DNA of 64,000 bases from NCBI GenBank assembly GCA_902787555.1, contig CADAGO010000025.1:44099-108098 (forward strand), read 5' to 3'. Positions 53,123 through 61,187 of the stretch are shown here, one piece after another. How positions within the stretch are numbered: the stretch's first letter is position 1; the number at the start of each line of letters is the position of its first letter. The notes below the pieces were generated by a model. That model did no database searches. It was given only the letters and a program-made list of their open reading frames with translations, and was not told the origin of the DNA. This DNA comes from an uncultured Bacteroidales bacterium (GTDB lineage Bacteria; Bacteroidota; Bacteroidia; Bacteroidales; Bacteroidaceae). Made by a program: the position numbers and the translations under genes.

Positions 53123-54498
53123 AGGGTCTTTATGAGTTTTTTTGTTTGTTGTATGCATTTGGGGAATTCCTCTTGATAATGTGTTACCATCACAAGAGTC
53201 TTGTTGCGACGTTGACAGAATGTTTCGATGACATCCTTCACCAATCGGCGGTTCATTAAGTCGAGCCCATGGAGGGGTTCGTCGAGAATGAGCAGCGAGG
53301 GGTCTTTCACGAAAGCACGTGCCAAAAGCACCAGACGCTGTTCGCCGCTTGAGAGCTTCAGCATCGACACATCGCGATATTGGCCCACACCGAAGATGTC
53401 CATCCAGAACTCGCAGATGCCTGTCTGTTCGGGACGAGGACGTTTGTACAATCCTACCGCATCATGCAATCCGCTTGCCACCACATCGATGGCTGGATAA
53501 TCTCGCAGAAAAGCACGGTGCATCTCGGGCGACACATAGCCGATGTGATGTTTGATGTCCCATATAGATTCGCCTGTTCCTCGTTGTCTGCCAAAGAGGA
53601 CGATATCGTTGGCGTAGGCTTGCGGATTGTCAGCACAGACAAGGCTGAGCAACGTGCTCTTGCCCGAACCATTCGGACCTGTAAGTGCCCAGCGTTCACC
53701 ATTCATCACGGTCCAGTCGAGGGCATCGAGGATGACACGCTCTCCATACTGAATGGTCACTTTGCGGAAATCCACAACCTGCTGCGTACCTGGCTCGATA
53801 CTGGCTGTTGCTTCGTCTTCGTAAGGCAGATGGAGGATGGATTGTATCTTGTCTTCTTTCAAAACCACTGGGGGAACGGTCGGATGTGTCCATGCTTCTT
53901 TCGAGAGCTTTGGTCCCACTCGGCGGTCTTTCACTTCTACCACGTGGGTCACGACATCAGGCATATCGTCAGTTTTCGAGAGGACGATGATGAGTTGCAA
54001 ATCTGTCGTGCTCGTCAGTTCTTTCAGCGTTTCAGCCAAATAGCTACGCGCGTCAACATCCAATCCGATGAATGGATTGTCGAGAATGAGTACACGTGGA
54101 TTGCTCTCCAATGCTTTCTTCAACTGATACTTGCGCAACTCTCCACTTGAAAGGAGAAACAGTTGCTGACTGTCGTCGAACTCTGTGTGGTTATATCTGA
54201 TTTGGTAATAATAGTAGCCTTCTGTTCCGTCGTAAGCATCCTGAAAAGTGATGTACTTGATGTTCTCGTACGCCAACGATGACTTGCGAGGTGAGAAATC
54301 ATAATGGATATAGCTGCCACGCCCGTCATTCAAAATAGGATGAGCACCCGTGATGATGTCAACCAACATACTCTTCCCTGCCCCATTGTCGCCTACAATA
54401 GCCAGTTGTTCTCCCGCCAAAAGCTGGAAGTTCACAGGCTCAGCCATCCTGTAAATCGGGTTGCGAGCCACAGCGTCGTGTATGTCGATTACAGCCAT
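53119..54498 (-). CDS. tandem ABC ATPase, ModF-like
   Basis: A 459-residue protein with two ATP-binding domains: GDNGAGKSMLVDIITG and LSSGELRKYQLKKALESNPRVLILDNP in the first (Walker B ends DNP rather than DEP), GPNGSGKSTLLSLV and LSSGEQRLVLLARAFVKDPSLLILDEPLHGLD in the second. It looks like the molybdate-type ModF ATPase but no permease is nearby. First gene of the operon to udk. Confidence 0.88.
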   Translation of the reverse strand: MAVIDIHDAVARNPIYRMAEPVNFQLLAGEQLAIVGDNGAGKSMLVDIITGAHPILNDGRGSYIHYDFSPRKSSLAYENIKYITFQDAYDGTEGYYYYQIRYNHTEFDDSQQLFLLSSGELRKYQLKKALESNPRVLILDNPFIGLDVDARSYLAETLKELTSTTDLQLIIVLSKTDDMPDVVTHVVEVKDRRVGPKLSKEAWTHPTVPPVVLKEDKIQSILHLPYEDEATASIEPGTQQVVDFRKVTIQYGERVILDALDWTVMNGERWALTGPNGSGKSTLLSLVCADNPQAYANDIVLFGRQRGTGESIWDIKHHIGYVSPEMHRAFLRDYPAIDVVASGLHDAVGLYKRPRPEQTGICEFWMDIFGVGQYRDVSMLKLSSGEQRLVLLARAFVKDPSLLILDEPLHGLDLMNRRLVKDVIETFCQRRNKTLVMVTHYQEEFPKCIQQTKKLIKTL

Positions 54499-54500
54499 AA

Positions 54501-54545
54501 TCAGCCCCTCTCTGTCCTTCAGACATCTCCCCCGAGGGGGAGAGA
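54501..54545. repeat. GC-rich dispersed repeat, copy 2
   Basis: AGCCCCTCTC … CTCCCCCGAGGGGGAGAG, inverted with respect to copy 3 at 54604-54644, in the gap between the ABC gene and mnmA. Confidence 0.75.
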
Positions 54546-54603
54546 AATCCTGAATGTTTATATTATTGAAGGATATAATTTTTTCTTTATTTTAATTTAT
54601 CAT

Positions 54604-54644
54604 CAGTCACCCTCGCCCTCGGGAGAGGGATGGGGAGAGGGGCT
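54604..54644. repeat. GC-rich dispersed repeat, copy 3
   Basis: CACCCTCGCCCTCGGGAGAGG followed by ATGGGGAGAGGGGCT; stem CCCTC/GAGGG. It lies directly after the mnmA stop (54649) and may act as its terminator. Confidence 0.75.
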
Positions 54645-54648
54645 ACCA

Positions 54649-55719
54649 TTATGCAATCTCCCCACTCCCATAGCACAGATGATGATCCTTGTCGTACACC
54701 ACACAGAACTGTCCTGGTGCAACACCGTGTATTTTCTCATCTGCCTGAATGAACCACGAACCGTCGTCTTCCTGACGGATGGTTCCCTTGATATATTCGG
54801 GTGTATGTCGTATCTTGAACGTGATGGGAACATCTGTAGCAAGAGTTCCCTCCCACGGATTCTCCGTAATGAAATGAAAGTCATCCATGCGGATGTGGTC
54901 CTTGTACACTTTCTCCGGATCATAACCGTGCGAGACAAAGAGAATGTTACGTTTTACGTTTTTCTTGACAACGAACCAAGGTCCGCCTCCAAATCCCAAT
55001 CCCTTTCGCTGCCCGATCGTATAGAACCACAAACCTCGATGCTCGCCTATCTTATGCCCAGTCTCCAGTTCGCGCACATCGCCAGGATTCTCTCCCAGAT
55101 GGGCCTTGATGTAGTCGCGGAAGTCGATATCACCAAGAAAACAAATGCCTTGGCTGTCCTTTCGCTGAGCATTGAGTAACTGCTCCCTCTCTGCAATGGC
55201 CCGCACCTCGTGCTTCCACATGTGTCCGATGGGGAACATGAGTTTCGACACTTGGAGCGAATCTATCTGGCAAAGGAAATCGGTTTGGTCCTTCACAGGG
55301 TCAGGACTTGTAGCCAACCATGTTTTTCCATCGACCACAGCGGTTTGGGCATAATGACCTGTCGCCGTGAAATCGAAGTCCTTTCCAGCCTCCTGCTCGA
55401 AACAGCCGAACTTGATGAGTTTGTTGCACATCACGTCAGGATTAGGCGTAAGTCCCACACGCGCTTTCTCCATCGTGTAACCCACCACCTGTTCCCAATA
55501 CTGCTTGTGTAAGTCGATGATGTCGAACTCGCATCCAAAGCGCTTGGCCAACCAACGACAGATCTCCACATCTTCCTCCGACGTGCAGTTCCATTCCGTA
55601 TCGCGATCGGGGCCGATCTTGATGTAGAACAAATGTGGGTCGTATCCCTGCTCCTTCAGCATGTAAACGCTGACAGCCGAGTCAACACCTCCTGACACTA
55701 ATGCTGCAACTGACTTCAT
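54649..55719 (-). CDS. mnmA: tRNA-specific 2-thiouridylase
   Basis: A 356-residue PP-loop enzyme: ALVSGGVDSAVSVYML, the catalytic NPDVMCNKLIKFG and DSQGICFLGDIDF cysteines, LGFGGGPWFVV, and the C-terminal beta-barrel ending. It thiolates U34 of Glu, Gln and Lys tRNAs. It starts 6 bp after nadA. Confidence 0.95.
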   Translation of the reverse strand: MKSVAALVSGGVDSAVSVYMLKEQGYDPHLFYIKIGPDRDTEWNCTSEEDVEICRWLAKRFGCEFDIIDLHKQYWEQVVGYTMEKARVGLTPNPDVMCNKLIKFGCFEQEAGKDFDFTATGHYAQTAVVDGKTWLATSPDPVKDQTDFLCQIDSLQVSKLMFPIGHMWKHEVRAIAEREQLLNAQRKDSQGICFLGDIDFRDYIKAHLGENPGDVRELETGHKIGEHRGLWFYTIGQRKGLGFGGGPWFVVKKNVKRNILFVSHGYDPEKVYKDHIRMDDFHFITENPWEGTLATDVPITFKIRHTPEYIKGTIRQEDDGSWFIQADEKIHGVAPGQFCVVYDKDHHLCYGSGEIA

Positions 55720-55725
55720 GGGTTA

Positions 55726-56673
55726 CTATTTCGACAGTTCCAACATCTTGTTGATGGGTAATACCGCCTTCACAGCCAACTCGGCATCTACCTGTATTTC
55801 CGGCTTCTCATCCTTCAGCGCCTTATAGAGTTTCTCCAAGGTGTTCAGACGCATGTAGCTACACTCATTGCAGCTACACCCTACCCCTTCCGTCACCTCG
55901 GGCGGAGCAGGATAGAACTGCTTATCGGGACATGCCTGCTGCATCTTGTGCAGGATGCCGCTTTCTGTTGCTACGATAAACTCCTGCGCCTCACTCTGGA
56001 TAGCATAGTTCAGCAATCCTGCGGTCGAGCCAATCTCGTCAGCCACAGCCTGAATGGCAGCAGGGCATTCTGGATGAACCAGCACCTTTGCCTCAGGATG
56101 CTCTTTCTTCAGCGCCAGAATAGCCTCGAGTGAGAAGCGTCCGTGCACATGACAACCTCCGTTCCACAACAACATATCACGCCCTGTGATGCTATTGATA
56201 TAAGCTCCGAGGTTCTTGTCGGGACCGAATATCAACTTCGCATCCTTTGGGTAACTGTCCACCACCTTACGGGCATTCGAACTGGTTACTACCACATCGC
56301 TCAACGCCTTTACTGCCGCCGTTGTGTTCACGTAGCTCACCACCTTGTAGCCTGGATGCTCATCAATATATGCCTTCAGGTCTTCAGCTTTGCAGCTATC
56401 AGCCAGCGAGCAGCCTGCATTGAGGTCGGGAATGATGACCTTCTTATCTGGGCACAGAATCTTACAGGTCTCACCCATGAAATGTACTCCACACATCACG
56501 ATGATGTCAGCCTCGGTCTTTGCAGCCGACTGAGCAAGCGCTAACGAGTCACCTACGAAGTCAGCAATGTCCTGCACCTCACCTTCCGTGTAGTAGTGCG
56601 CCAATATCACCGCATTCTTCTCAAGGCACATACGGCGAATTTCCTGCTTTATATCTTCTTTCTTCATTTTCAT
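55726..56673 (-). CDS. nadA: quinolinate synthase
   Basis: A 315-residue NadA: ILAHYYTEGEVQDIADFVGDSLALAQ; iron-sulfur cysteines in MCGVHFMGETCKIL, VLVHPECPAAI and EGVGCSCNECSYM; iminoaspartate-condensing enzyme of NAD synthesis. No nadB or nadC is adjacent. It has its own TACCTTTG promoter. Confidence 0.95.
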   Translation of the reverse strand: MKMKKEDIKQEIRRMCLEKNAVILAHYYTEGEVQDIADFVGDSLALAQSAAKTEADIIVMCGVHFMGETCKILCPDKKVIIPDLNAGCSLADSCKAEDLKAYIDEHPGYKVVSYVNTTAAVKALSDVVVTSSNARKVVDSYPKDAKLIFGPDKNLGAYINSITGRDMLLWNGGCHVHGRFSLEAILALKKEHPEAKVLVHPECPAAIQAVADEIGSTAGLLNYAIQSEAQEFIVATESGILHKMQQACPDKQFYPAPPEVTEGVGCSCNECSYMRLNTLEKLYKALKDEKPEIQVDAELAVKAVLPINKMLELSK

Positions 56674-56695
56674 CAGCTTAATACATAATGCCTTG

Positions 56696-56703
56696 CAAAG
56701 GTA
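56696..56703 (-). promoter_or_regulatory. promoter -7 box of nadA
   Basis: TACCTTTG on the minus strand, about 23 nt upstream of the nadA start. Confidence 0.65.
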
Positions 56704-56799
56704 GTAAAAAATCGGCTAAATGAATACATTAAGAATGTATTTTTATTGTTAAGCGGTAGAATTTTAACAAAAAGCCAAGCTAATTACCAAATAAAACAG

Positions 56800-56832
56800 A
56801 AAAAAACTGCTCCAACCTTCCGATTGAAGCAG
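56800..56832 (-). terminator. terminator of the RuvC effector gene
   Basis: Minus-strand stem CTGCTTCAAT / TTGGAGCAG with G.U pairs and a 7-8 nt loop, followed by a T-tract. It lies 52 bp after the effector stop and separates this unit from nadA. Confidence 0.7.
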
Positions 56833-56884
56833 CTATAGTTATTCGTTATTGCCCAAGAATGAGAAATGGTTTAGAGGGGCAGGT

Positions 56885-58471
56885 CTATAAATCTCCCGCC
56901 CCGATTGTTGAGCGGTCGTCCTTCTTCTCCTTATTCTTATAACGCATGATTTCCTCACGTTCCAACTGACAGAAGCGGTCGTAGTCGTTAGCCATTGCTT
57001 CCGTATCGTACTGCTTCTTCTCGGCTTCGTCATACTTCAGATGCTGTAGATTGAATGCGGCAAGCATATCGCGTTGATGGGTGTCGCCGTTAGATAGGGT
57101 TACATTACGTTCTTTCAGTTCGTGCTTGGTGAAACTATTATCCGTAAAGTCGTATTGGCTGGCGGCATTCTTTGTGTCCACCTTCACCACCTCACCACCC
57201 AGCGACTTTACCTTGTTTTCTAAGATGCTAACAAACATTGAAGGGGCATGATTGGCAACGGATTTTCCAAAGCGTTTCTTCTTCTGAATCTTGCCTGTCT
57301 TCTCGTTTAACTTGGTTTCTTTGGCTCTTGTTGTCCAACCGCTTATCTGGTTGTTCTCTACGATAAATGTATCGCCCTCTTTCAGCAAAGCATTGGCCCG
57401 ATCTATGTGCTGTTGCTTGCGAATGGCTGCCTGTTTGCGGAGTAGCTCTGCCAACTCTCTTTTGAGTTTAGAATATCGTTTTAAATCCTTTTCTTTTTTC
57501 CAAACAAGTTTAACACCTCTTTTGATGGTGCCATCCTCATTATAGTTATCAGGATTATTGGCTCTACGACTACGATCCAGTTTCCTGCTCAGGCGGGTAA
57601 TCTTTGGCTGGATATTGTCGCACTTCGAGGCTAGTTTGTCGATGCTTACAATACTCTCACCCGAAACGGCTATGGTGGTAGGTCCTAAGTCTATACCCAC
57701 GTTGCCTTTGCCTAGCCTTCTTCCCTTCTGTGGTTTCTCGCCCTCGATAGTCAGTTGTACATAGTACTTGTATTGGCTACGTATCAAGCGACGTACAACT
57801 TTTAAGACCTTTACGCTCTCATACCCACCTTTCAAGGCCCATATCTCGTAATCTGCGTGCTTGGGATTGTGCAGAATCGGTAAAGTAATAAACTTGGCAT
57901 TTCTGCCTGTTCTACTATTCAATTTTACGGAAACTTCCATCCTATCAAGATGCAGATCCATCCCGGAAAATACCTTCTTGCCGCTTCCGTTAGTTTTCTT
58001 CCCACATCCAAAAGAGTTTAATTCTCCATATTTCTTAAAAGACACTCTTTTTGCCTTATAATCGTACAGCACTTTGTTCCAAGCAGACCATACATTGTCT
58101 GACAATTTTGCTAAAATTGCAGAATTAATGCCAATGTCGGTGTAGGTTGTCTCCTTATTGATGTGTTTGAGTCCGAGTTTCGTTACAAACCCATTAATTC
58201 CATAATCATCAAAAGTGATGTCTAATAGTTCCTTGTTGTTACCCAGAATACCATCGATGTGGAAAGGATGAGTCCTAAAGAAATCCTTCTTCTCCTTGGA
58301 GTTCTTGCAGGCTTGATACTCTTTCATTTGTTCAAAATACCTATACTGTCTGAGCAACTTGCCTTGCACATAGTTGTACAATTGGCGAAGCTGCTCATAG
58401 CGCTTGTTGAGGACATCTGCCTGATACTTCTCAACCTGCAAAGGCAATTCCAATACAAAATTTTCAATCAT
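56885..58471 (-). CDS. TnpB/Cas12-like RuvC effector adjacent to a CRISPR array
   Basis: A 528-residue protein of the OrfB/TnpB-Cas12 superfamily. The RuvC nuclease is complete: Asp261 in GNVGIDLGPTTIAV, Glu372 in TFIVENNQISGW and Asp468 in HQRDMLAAFNL. The bridge-helix-like segment (about 280-350) is Arg/Lys-rich. The zinc ribbon between RuvC-II and RuvC-III has lost its cysteines: where TnpB has two CxxC pairs, this protein reads NAASQYDF and later THQRDM. It has a charged C-terminal tail of about 60 residues. No TnpA transposase, transposon ends, cas1 or cas2 are visible. The CRISPR array begins 2 bp from its start codon. I cannot assign a named subtype. Confidence 0.85.
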   Translation of the reverse strand: MIENFVLELPLQVEKYQADVLNKRYEQLRQLYNYVQGKLLRQYRYFEQMKEYQACKNSKEKKDFFRTHPFHIDGILGNNKELLDITFDDYGINGFVTKLGLKHINKETTYTDIGINSAILAKLSDNVWSAWNKVLYDYKAKRVSFKKYGELNSFGCGKKTNGSGKKVFSGMDLHLDRMEVSVKLNSRTGRNAKFITLPILHNPKHADYEIWALKGGYESVKVLKVVRRLIRSQYKYYVQLTIEGEKPQKGRRLGKGNVGIDLGPTTIAVSGESIVSIDKLASKCDNIQPKITRLSRKLDRSRRANNPDNYNEDGTIKRGVKLVWKKEKDLKRYSKLKRELAELLRKQAAIRKQQHIDRANALLKEGDTFIVENNQISGWTTRAKETKLNEKTGKIQKKKRFGKSVANHAPSMFVSILENKVKSLGGEVVKVDTKNAASQYDFTDNSFTKHELKERNVTLSNGDTHQRDMLAAFNLQHLKYDEAEKKQYDTEAMANDYDRFCQLEREEIMRYKNKEKKDDRSTIGAGDL

Positions 58472-58472
58472 T

Positions 58473-58837
58473 TATATCAAAAGTCTACATTTCTGGGTGA
58501 TTAACACCTCCTCTGCCTATTATAATAGACCTCTATCTCCTGTCAATAGCCTACATTTCTGGGTGATTAACACCAAAGGCAGGTGCGAAGTCTGTGGCTA
58601 ATGACCTGTCACTAGCCTACATTTCTGGGTGATTAACACCCAACTTGAGGGCGTGGATACCAACTTCTACCCTGTCACTAGCCTACATTTCTGGGTGATT
58701 AACACCTTCTCGAGTCAGTACGACTGGCATGACGCTCCTGTCACTAGCCTACATTTCTGGGTGATTAACACCGACTACGTGGTGGGGCTTGCGCTGTGCC
58801 GCCTGTCACTAGCCTACATTTCTGGGTGATTAACACC
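58473..58837. CRISPR. six-repeat CRISPR array, 36-nt repeat, 29-30-nt spacers
   Basis: Repeats at 58473-58508, 58539-58574, 58605-58640, 58671-58706, 58737-58772 and 58802-58837. The plus-strand repeat begins CCTGTCACTAGCCTACA and ends TTTCTGGGTGATTAACACC. Four repeats (third to sixth) are identical, the second has one change, and the first is degenerate over its first 12 bases. Spacers are 30, 30, 30, 30 and 29 nt and unrelated to one another. The repeat contains a GGTG-ATTAA-CACC hairpin. Decay toward the effector side suggests that the leader is on the right and transcription leftward (minus strand), but see the anti-repeat entry for the opposite indication. Confidence 0.96.
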
Positions 58838-59032
58838 CTATGGCACTTAATCACCTGGAAATCAATAAAATAGGCCATGATTTGCATACTCAGGGACTTG
58901 CTCTATACTCCCATTCCCGAAGGAACTGACTGTTATTTTTGCATTCCATCATTCTGCAAAATCGTTTGTCGCACCAGCCGCCCACTGGCATTAGCTTAAC
59001 GTGCGCAAGGCCTGACAACACCTTTATGAGTG
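58838..59032. other. putative CRISPR leader / noncoding flank
   Basis: 195 bp without a gene between the last repeat and the minus-strand promoter. It contains the anti-repeat at 58842-58862 and an AT-rich stretch (ATCAATAAAATAGG), as expected of a leader transcribed leftward. Confidence 0.5.
58842..58862. ncRNA. anti-repeat-like sequence in the array flank
   Basis: TTAATCACC (58847-58855), TG, GAAAT (58858-58862) is complementary to ATTTC-TG-GGTGATTAA of the repeat. As plus-strand RNA it gives 16 consecutive pairs including two G.U. As minus-strand RNA the TG/TG positions become C/A mismatches. Such an anti-repeat is what a tracrRNA would contain; alternatively it is a leader hairpin with the last repeat. 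No tracrRNA promoter is proven. Confidence 0.45.
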
Positions 59033-59063
59033 CAAAAGTACGAATAAAGTTTGGAATGACAAA
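59033..59063 (-). promoter_or_regulatory. promoter reading into the CRISPR array and effector
   Basis: Minus strand: TTTG (59060-59063), exactly 19 nt spacer, TACTTTTG (59033-59040). One of the best promoter matches in the window. A transcript would start near 59025, cross the 190-nt flank and the array and enter the effector gene. Confidence 0.75.
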
Positions 59064-59114
59064 GGTTTTGCAAAAGAAAACCGTAAAACGTGATGTGTTT
59101 TAATAAAAAATGTG

Positions 59115-59122
59115 TATATTTG
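59115..59122 (+). promoter_or_regulatory. promoter -7 box of the 389-residue gene
   Basis: TATATTTG, 23 nt upstream of the ATG at 59146; divergent from the array promoter, about 75 bp away. Confidence 0.7.
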
Positions 59123-59145
59123 CAGGTGAAAAAGAATTTAATATA

Positions 59146-60315
59146 ATGGTCTACGACAAACATATAGACAAGACTGAAGATGCGCTCTGTGAACTGAGAG
59201 AGGTTTACAGCAGCAATGAGGTGGACCGTTTTATTGATGGATTGGAATCGGGGAGAATCAATAGTGAAGAGAAAGTCATTAAATTCACAAATTTCATCCG
59301 CTCGAGCGACGGTCTCACACAATTGGAATTTACCCGTTTGAAACGGCTTCAGGATGAAGGTTTCATTGAGAAGTTTGCCACTAACTACAACAAGCGGTAC
59401 AGCACCTGCCACATGCTTATGGACAAGATGCGTAGCGGAATCAGCCGTGGAATACAAATGCTTGAGAAATTGTGTGATAAGACGCGTTCGCGCAGACAAT
59501 CCAAGCCGAAAAGGAAGGTGATTGACAATTCCAAAATGGGTAATAGTCCATATAATAGTACGCTATGGGGGTTGGAATATTACATAGAATCTGTTCATGT
59601 TTTGTATAGCGAAATCCTTGACTACAAGACCCACTTGAGCGAATGTATAGATTTATGTCTTTACATCATTGAGCAGGTTGCATACATCAGGAGTCATCCT
59701 GAGGCGGCCCACGAAAAGCACCGGAAAAGCCGTCAGGAGGTTTTGCTGAACAGTCGTTCGGTCGTTAAACGTCTTGTAGATATGAATGTTGAGATGGAGA
59801 ACGATCTCATGAAGAAAGTAGAAGCTTGGAAGCAGGAGAAGAAGAGCATAGAAGAAATCAGTGCCTTACTTTATCATGAGTTAGATGAAAACGAATACAA
59901 CGACTGGGTTATCAGCGAAGAGGTGATGGCGGCACGTAGGCAGGGCATCACCAATCAGGAGCGTGCCCTTTGGGGTGATGACAAACAGCAGGTGATGCGT
60001 TGCAGAACGGCTTATTCGCATATTGACGAATTGAAACCAGAGGGGCAGAAGGACCACATTGGAGGTAAGTTTCTTGCTTTGCTGCATAACTGGTCAAAGG
60101 TGCAAACATCGCGTGGTGTGGAGTACTGGCTAACTTATTTTACCGAATTCTACAAGGCGAGTGGTGGCGAGTTGACGCCTGTCAAACTGGGTGCTGTGAA
60201 GAAGGGTTTGACACAAATTGTCAAGGCAGAAGTCACGAAAGAAGAGGTGGATCAGTTCAATCTCGAATTAGATTCTCTTGTCAAAAAACACATGAAAAAC
60301 GAGTCAGAATCATAA
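59146..60315 (+). CDS. unknown mostly helical protein, 389 aa
   Basis: From the ATG at 59146 (MVYDKHIDKTEDALCELREVY); an upstream ATG at 59110 overlaps the promoter. Long amphipathic helices throughout, a basic stretch (KTRSRRQSKPKRKV, about residues 125-138), and a C-terminal segment DHIGGKFLALLHNWSKVQTSRGVEYWLTYFTEFYK. No family recognised. It is divergent from the CRISPR unit; whether it belongs to that system or to the replication module to the right is open. Confidence 0.55.
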   Translation: MVYDKHIDKTEDALCELREVYSSNEVDRFIDGLESGRINSEEKVIKFTNFIRSSDGLTQLEFTRLKRLQDEGFIEKFATNYNKRYSTCHMLMDKMRSGISRGIQMLEKLCDKTRSRRQSKPKRKVIDNSKMGNSPYNSTLWGLEYYIESVHVLYSEILDYKTHLSECIDLCLYIIEQVAYIRSHPEAAHEKHRKSRQEVLLNSRSVVKRLVDMNVEMENDLMKKVEAWKQEKKSIEEISALLYHELDENEYNDWVISEEVMAARRQGITNQERALWGDDKQQVMRCRTAYSHIDELKPEGQKDHIGGKFLALLHNWSKVQTSRGVEYWLTYFTEFYKASGGELTPVKLGAVKKGLTQIVKAEVTKEEVDQFNLELDSLVKKHMKNESES

Positions 60316-60336
60316 AAACGTACGAAAAGTGCTGTC

Positions 60337-60488
60337 AACTTTTGACTTTTTTCATACCAATACGTATGATGGGGTTGGTTCTTATGGGAACTGACCCCAT
60401 TTCTTTTGACCGAAATTTGACTCTGTTTGGTCAAAAGTTTGCCGGTTTTTGACGCTTCATGGTTTCTCTTAGTCAAAAGTTTCTCCGG
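60337..60488. repeat. GTCAAAAGTTT box cluster
   Basis: Two direct copies of GTCAAAAGTTT followed by CCGG (60430-60445 and 60472-60488), an inverted copy AACTTTTGAC (60337-60346) and partial copies TTTTGAC near 60405 and 60448, all in the 427-bp gap 60316-60742. Confidence 0.6.
60369..60408 (+). terminator. terminator after the 389-residue gene
   Basis: ATGGGGTTGGTTC / GGAACTGACCCCAT forms a stem of about 13 bp including two G.U pairs and a 6-nt loop, followed by TTTCTTTT. Confidence 0.75.
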
Positions 60489-60593
60489 CTTTATCTCATC
60501 GTCTCTCATCGTTCGTTACTTTTTGTGTCTGTTATGGGTAAAACCCTCTGCAAATCAGTCAATTAACTGCATTTTTCGAAGTCACTTTTTTTC

Positions 60594-60624
60594 TTTGCAG
60601 GTTGATGTATAATGCCTAACTTTG
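60594..60624 (+). promoter_or_regulatory. promoter of the 141-residue gene
   Basis: TTTG (60594-60597), 19-nt spacer, TAACTTTG (60617-60624). The -7 region continues CAGCACCA, similar to TAACTTTGCAGTACCA of the promoter at 63799. Confidence 0.75.
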
Positions 60625-60629
60625 CAGCA

Positions 60630-60742
60630 CCAAACGACGGGGAAAAGGGTCAAGCGTTGGACCGTAGGCCAGTCTCACTTCCTCGGTTGGGCGGAAGGAC
60701 CTCTCGTGTGAGACCGAGAGTACTCCGGAAAGAAATATATTT
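60630..60742 (+). ncRNA. structured 5' leader
   Basis: About 110 nt between promoter and start codon with a hairpin GTCTCAC (60672-60678) / GTGAGAC (60708-60714) and an inner CTTCC / GGAAG pair (60678-60682, 60693-60697). No known riboswitch recognised. Confidence 0.4.
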
Positions 60743-61168
60743 ATGTCTAAAACTAATAAACAAAAATTTGGGGCAGGTTTAGAAGGCTTGAACGAACCTC
60801 GCCTCGACGGTTGGAACCCCAACACAGAGTTGGACGTAAATCTGAAAACTATCCTGCGTAGCGATCGTCGCATGCAGACCAGTAAGGACTATCAGGGCGT
60901 TCTGCGTCGCGACTCGGATGCCGATGTCGATGAATTCCTCTGCCGTGATGCTCACTACACGTTCATCGAGACAGTACCTCAGAAGTCTTGCAAGCGCAAT
61001 CCGCGTGTGTTCGACGGACAGTACCTCACCATCACCCGCCGTAGCGACGGCAGCCTGTGGCCTAACTTCAAACCGATGAAGACCGGTAAGGGTTTCAGCA
61101 TCGAGCGCTATGCTTTCGGAGTGTATCGTGAACTTTTAATGGCTCTTAAAGGCCTTATAGAGAGATAA
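60743..61168 (+). CDS. conserved small protein, 141 aa, unknown
   Basis: MSKTNKQKFGAGLEGLNEPR; basic, with a compact C-terminal domain (HYTFIETVPQKSCKRNPRVFDGQYLTITRRSDGSLWPNFKPMKTGKGFSIERYAFGVYRELLMAL). Not recognised by name. The C-terminal half is well-formed alpha/beta and would suit a small DNA-binding protein. It lies upstream of the GTTCCA array and the primase-like genes in the same direction. Confidence 0.6.
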   Translation: MSKTNKQKFGAGLEGLNEPRLDGWNPNTELDVNLKTILRSDRRMQTSKDYQGVLRRDSDADVDEFLCRDAHYTFIETVPQKSCKRNPRVFDGQYLTITRRSDGSLWPNFKPMKTGKGFSIERYAFGVYRELLMALKGLIER

Positions 61169-61187
61169 GTGTTAACCTTGACCAAAC

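Noticed and set aside
56885-58471. simple IS605-type transposase
   Set aside because: No TnpA, no recognisable transposon ends, and a genuine CRISPR array at its 5' side; though the protein family alone would allow that label.
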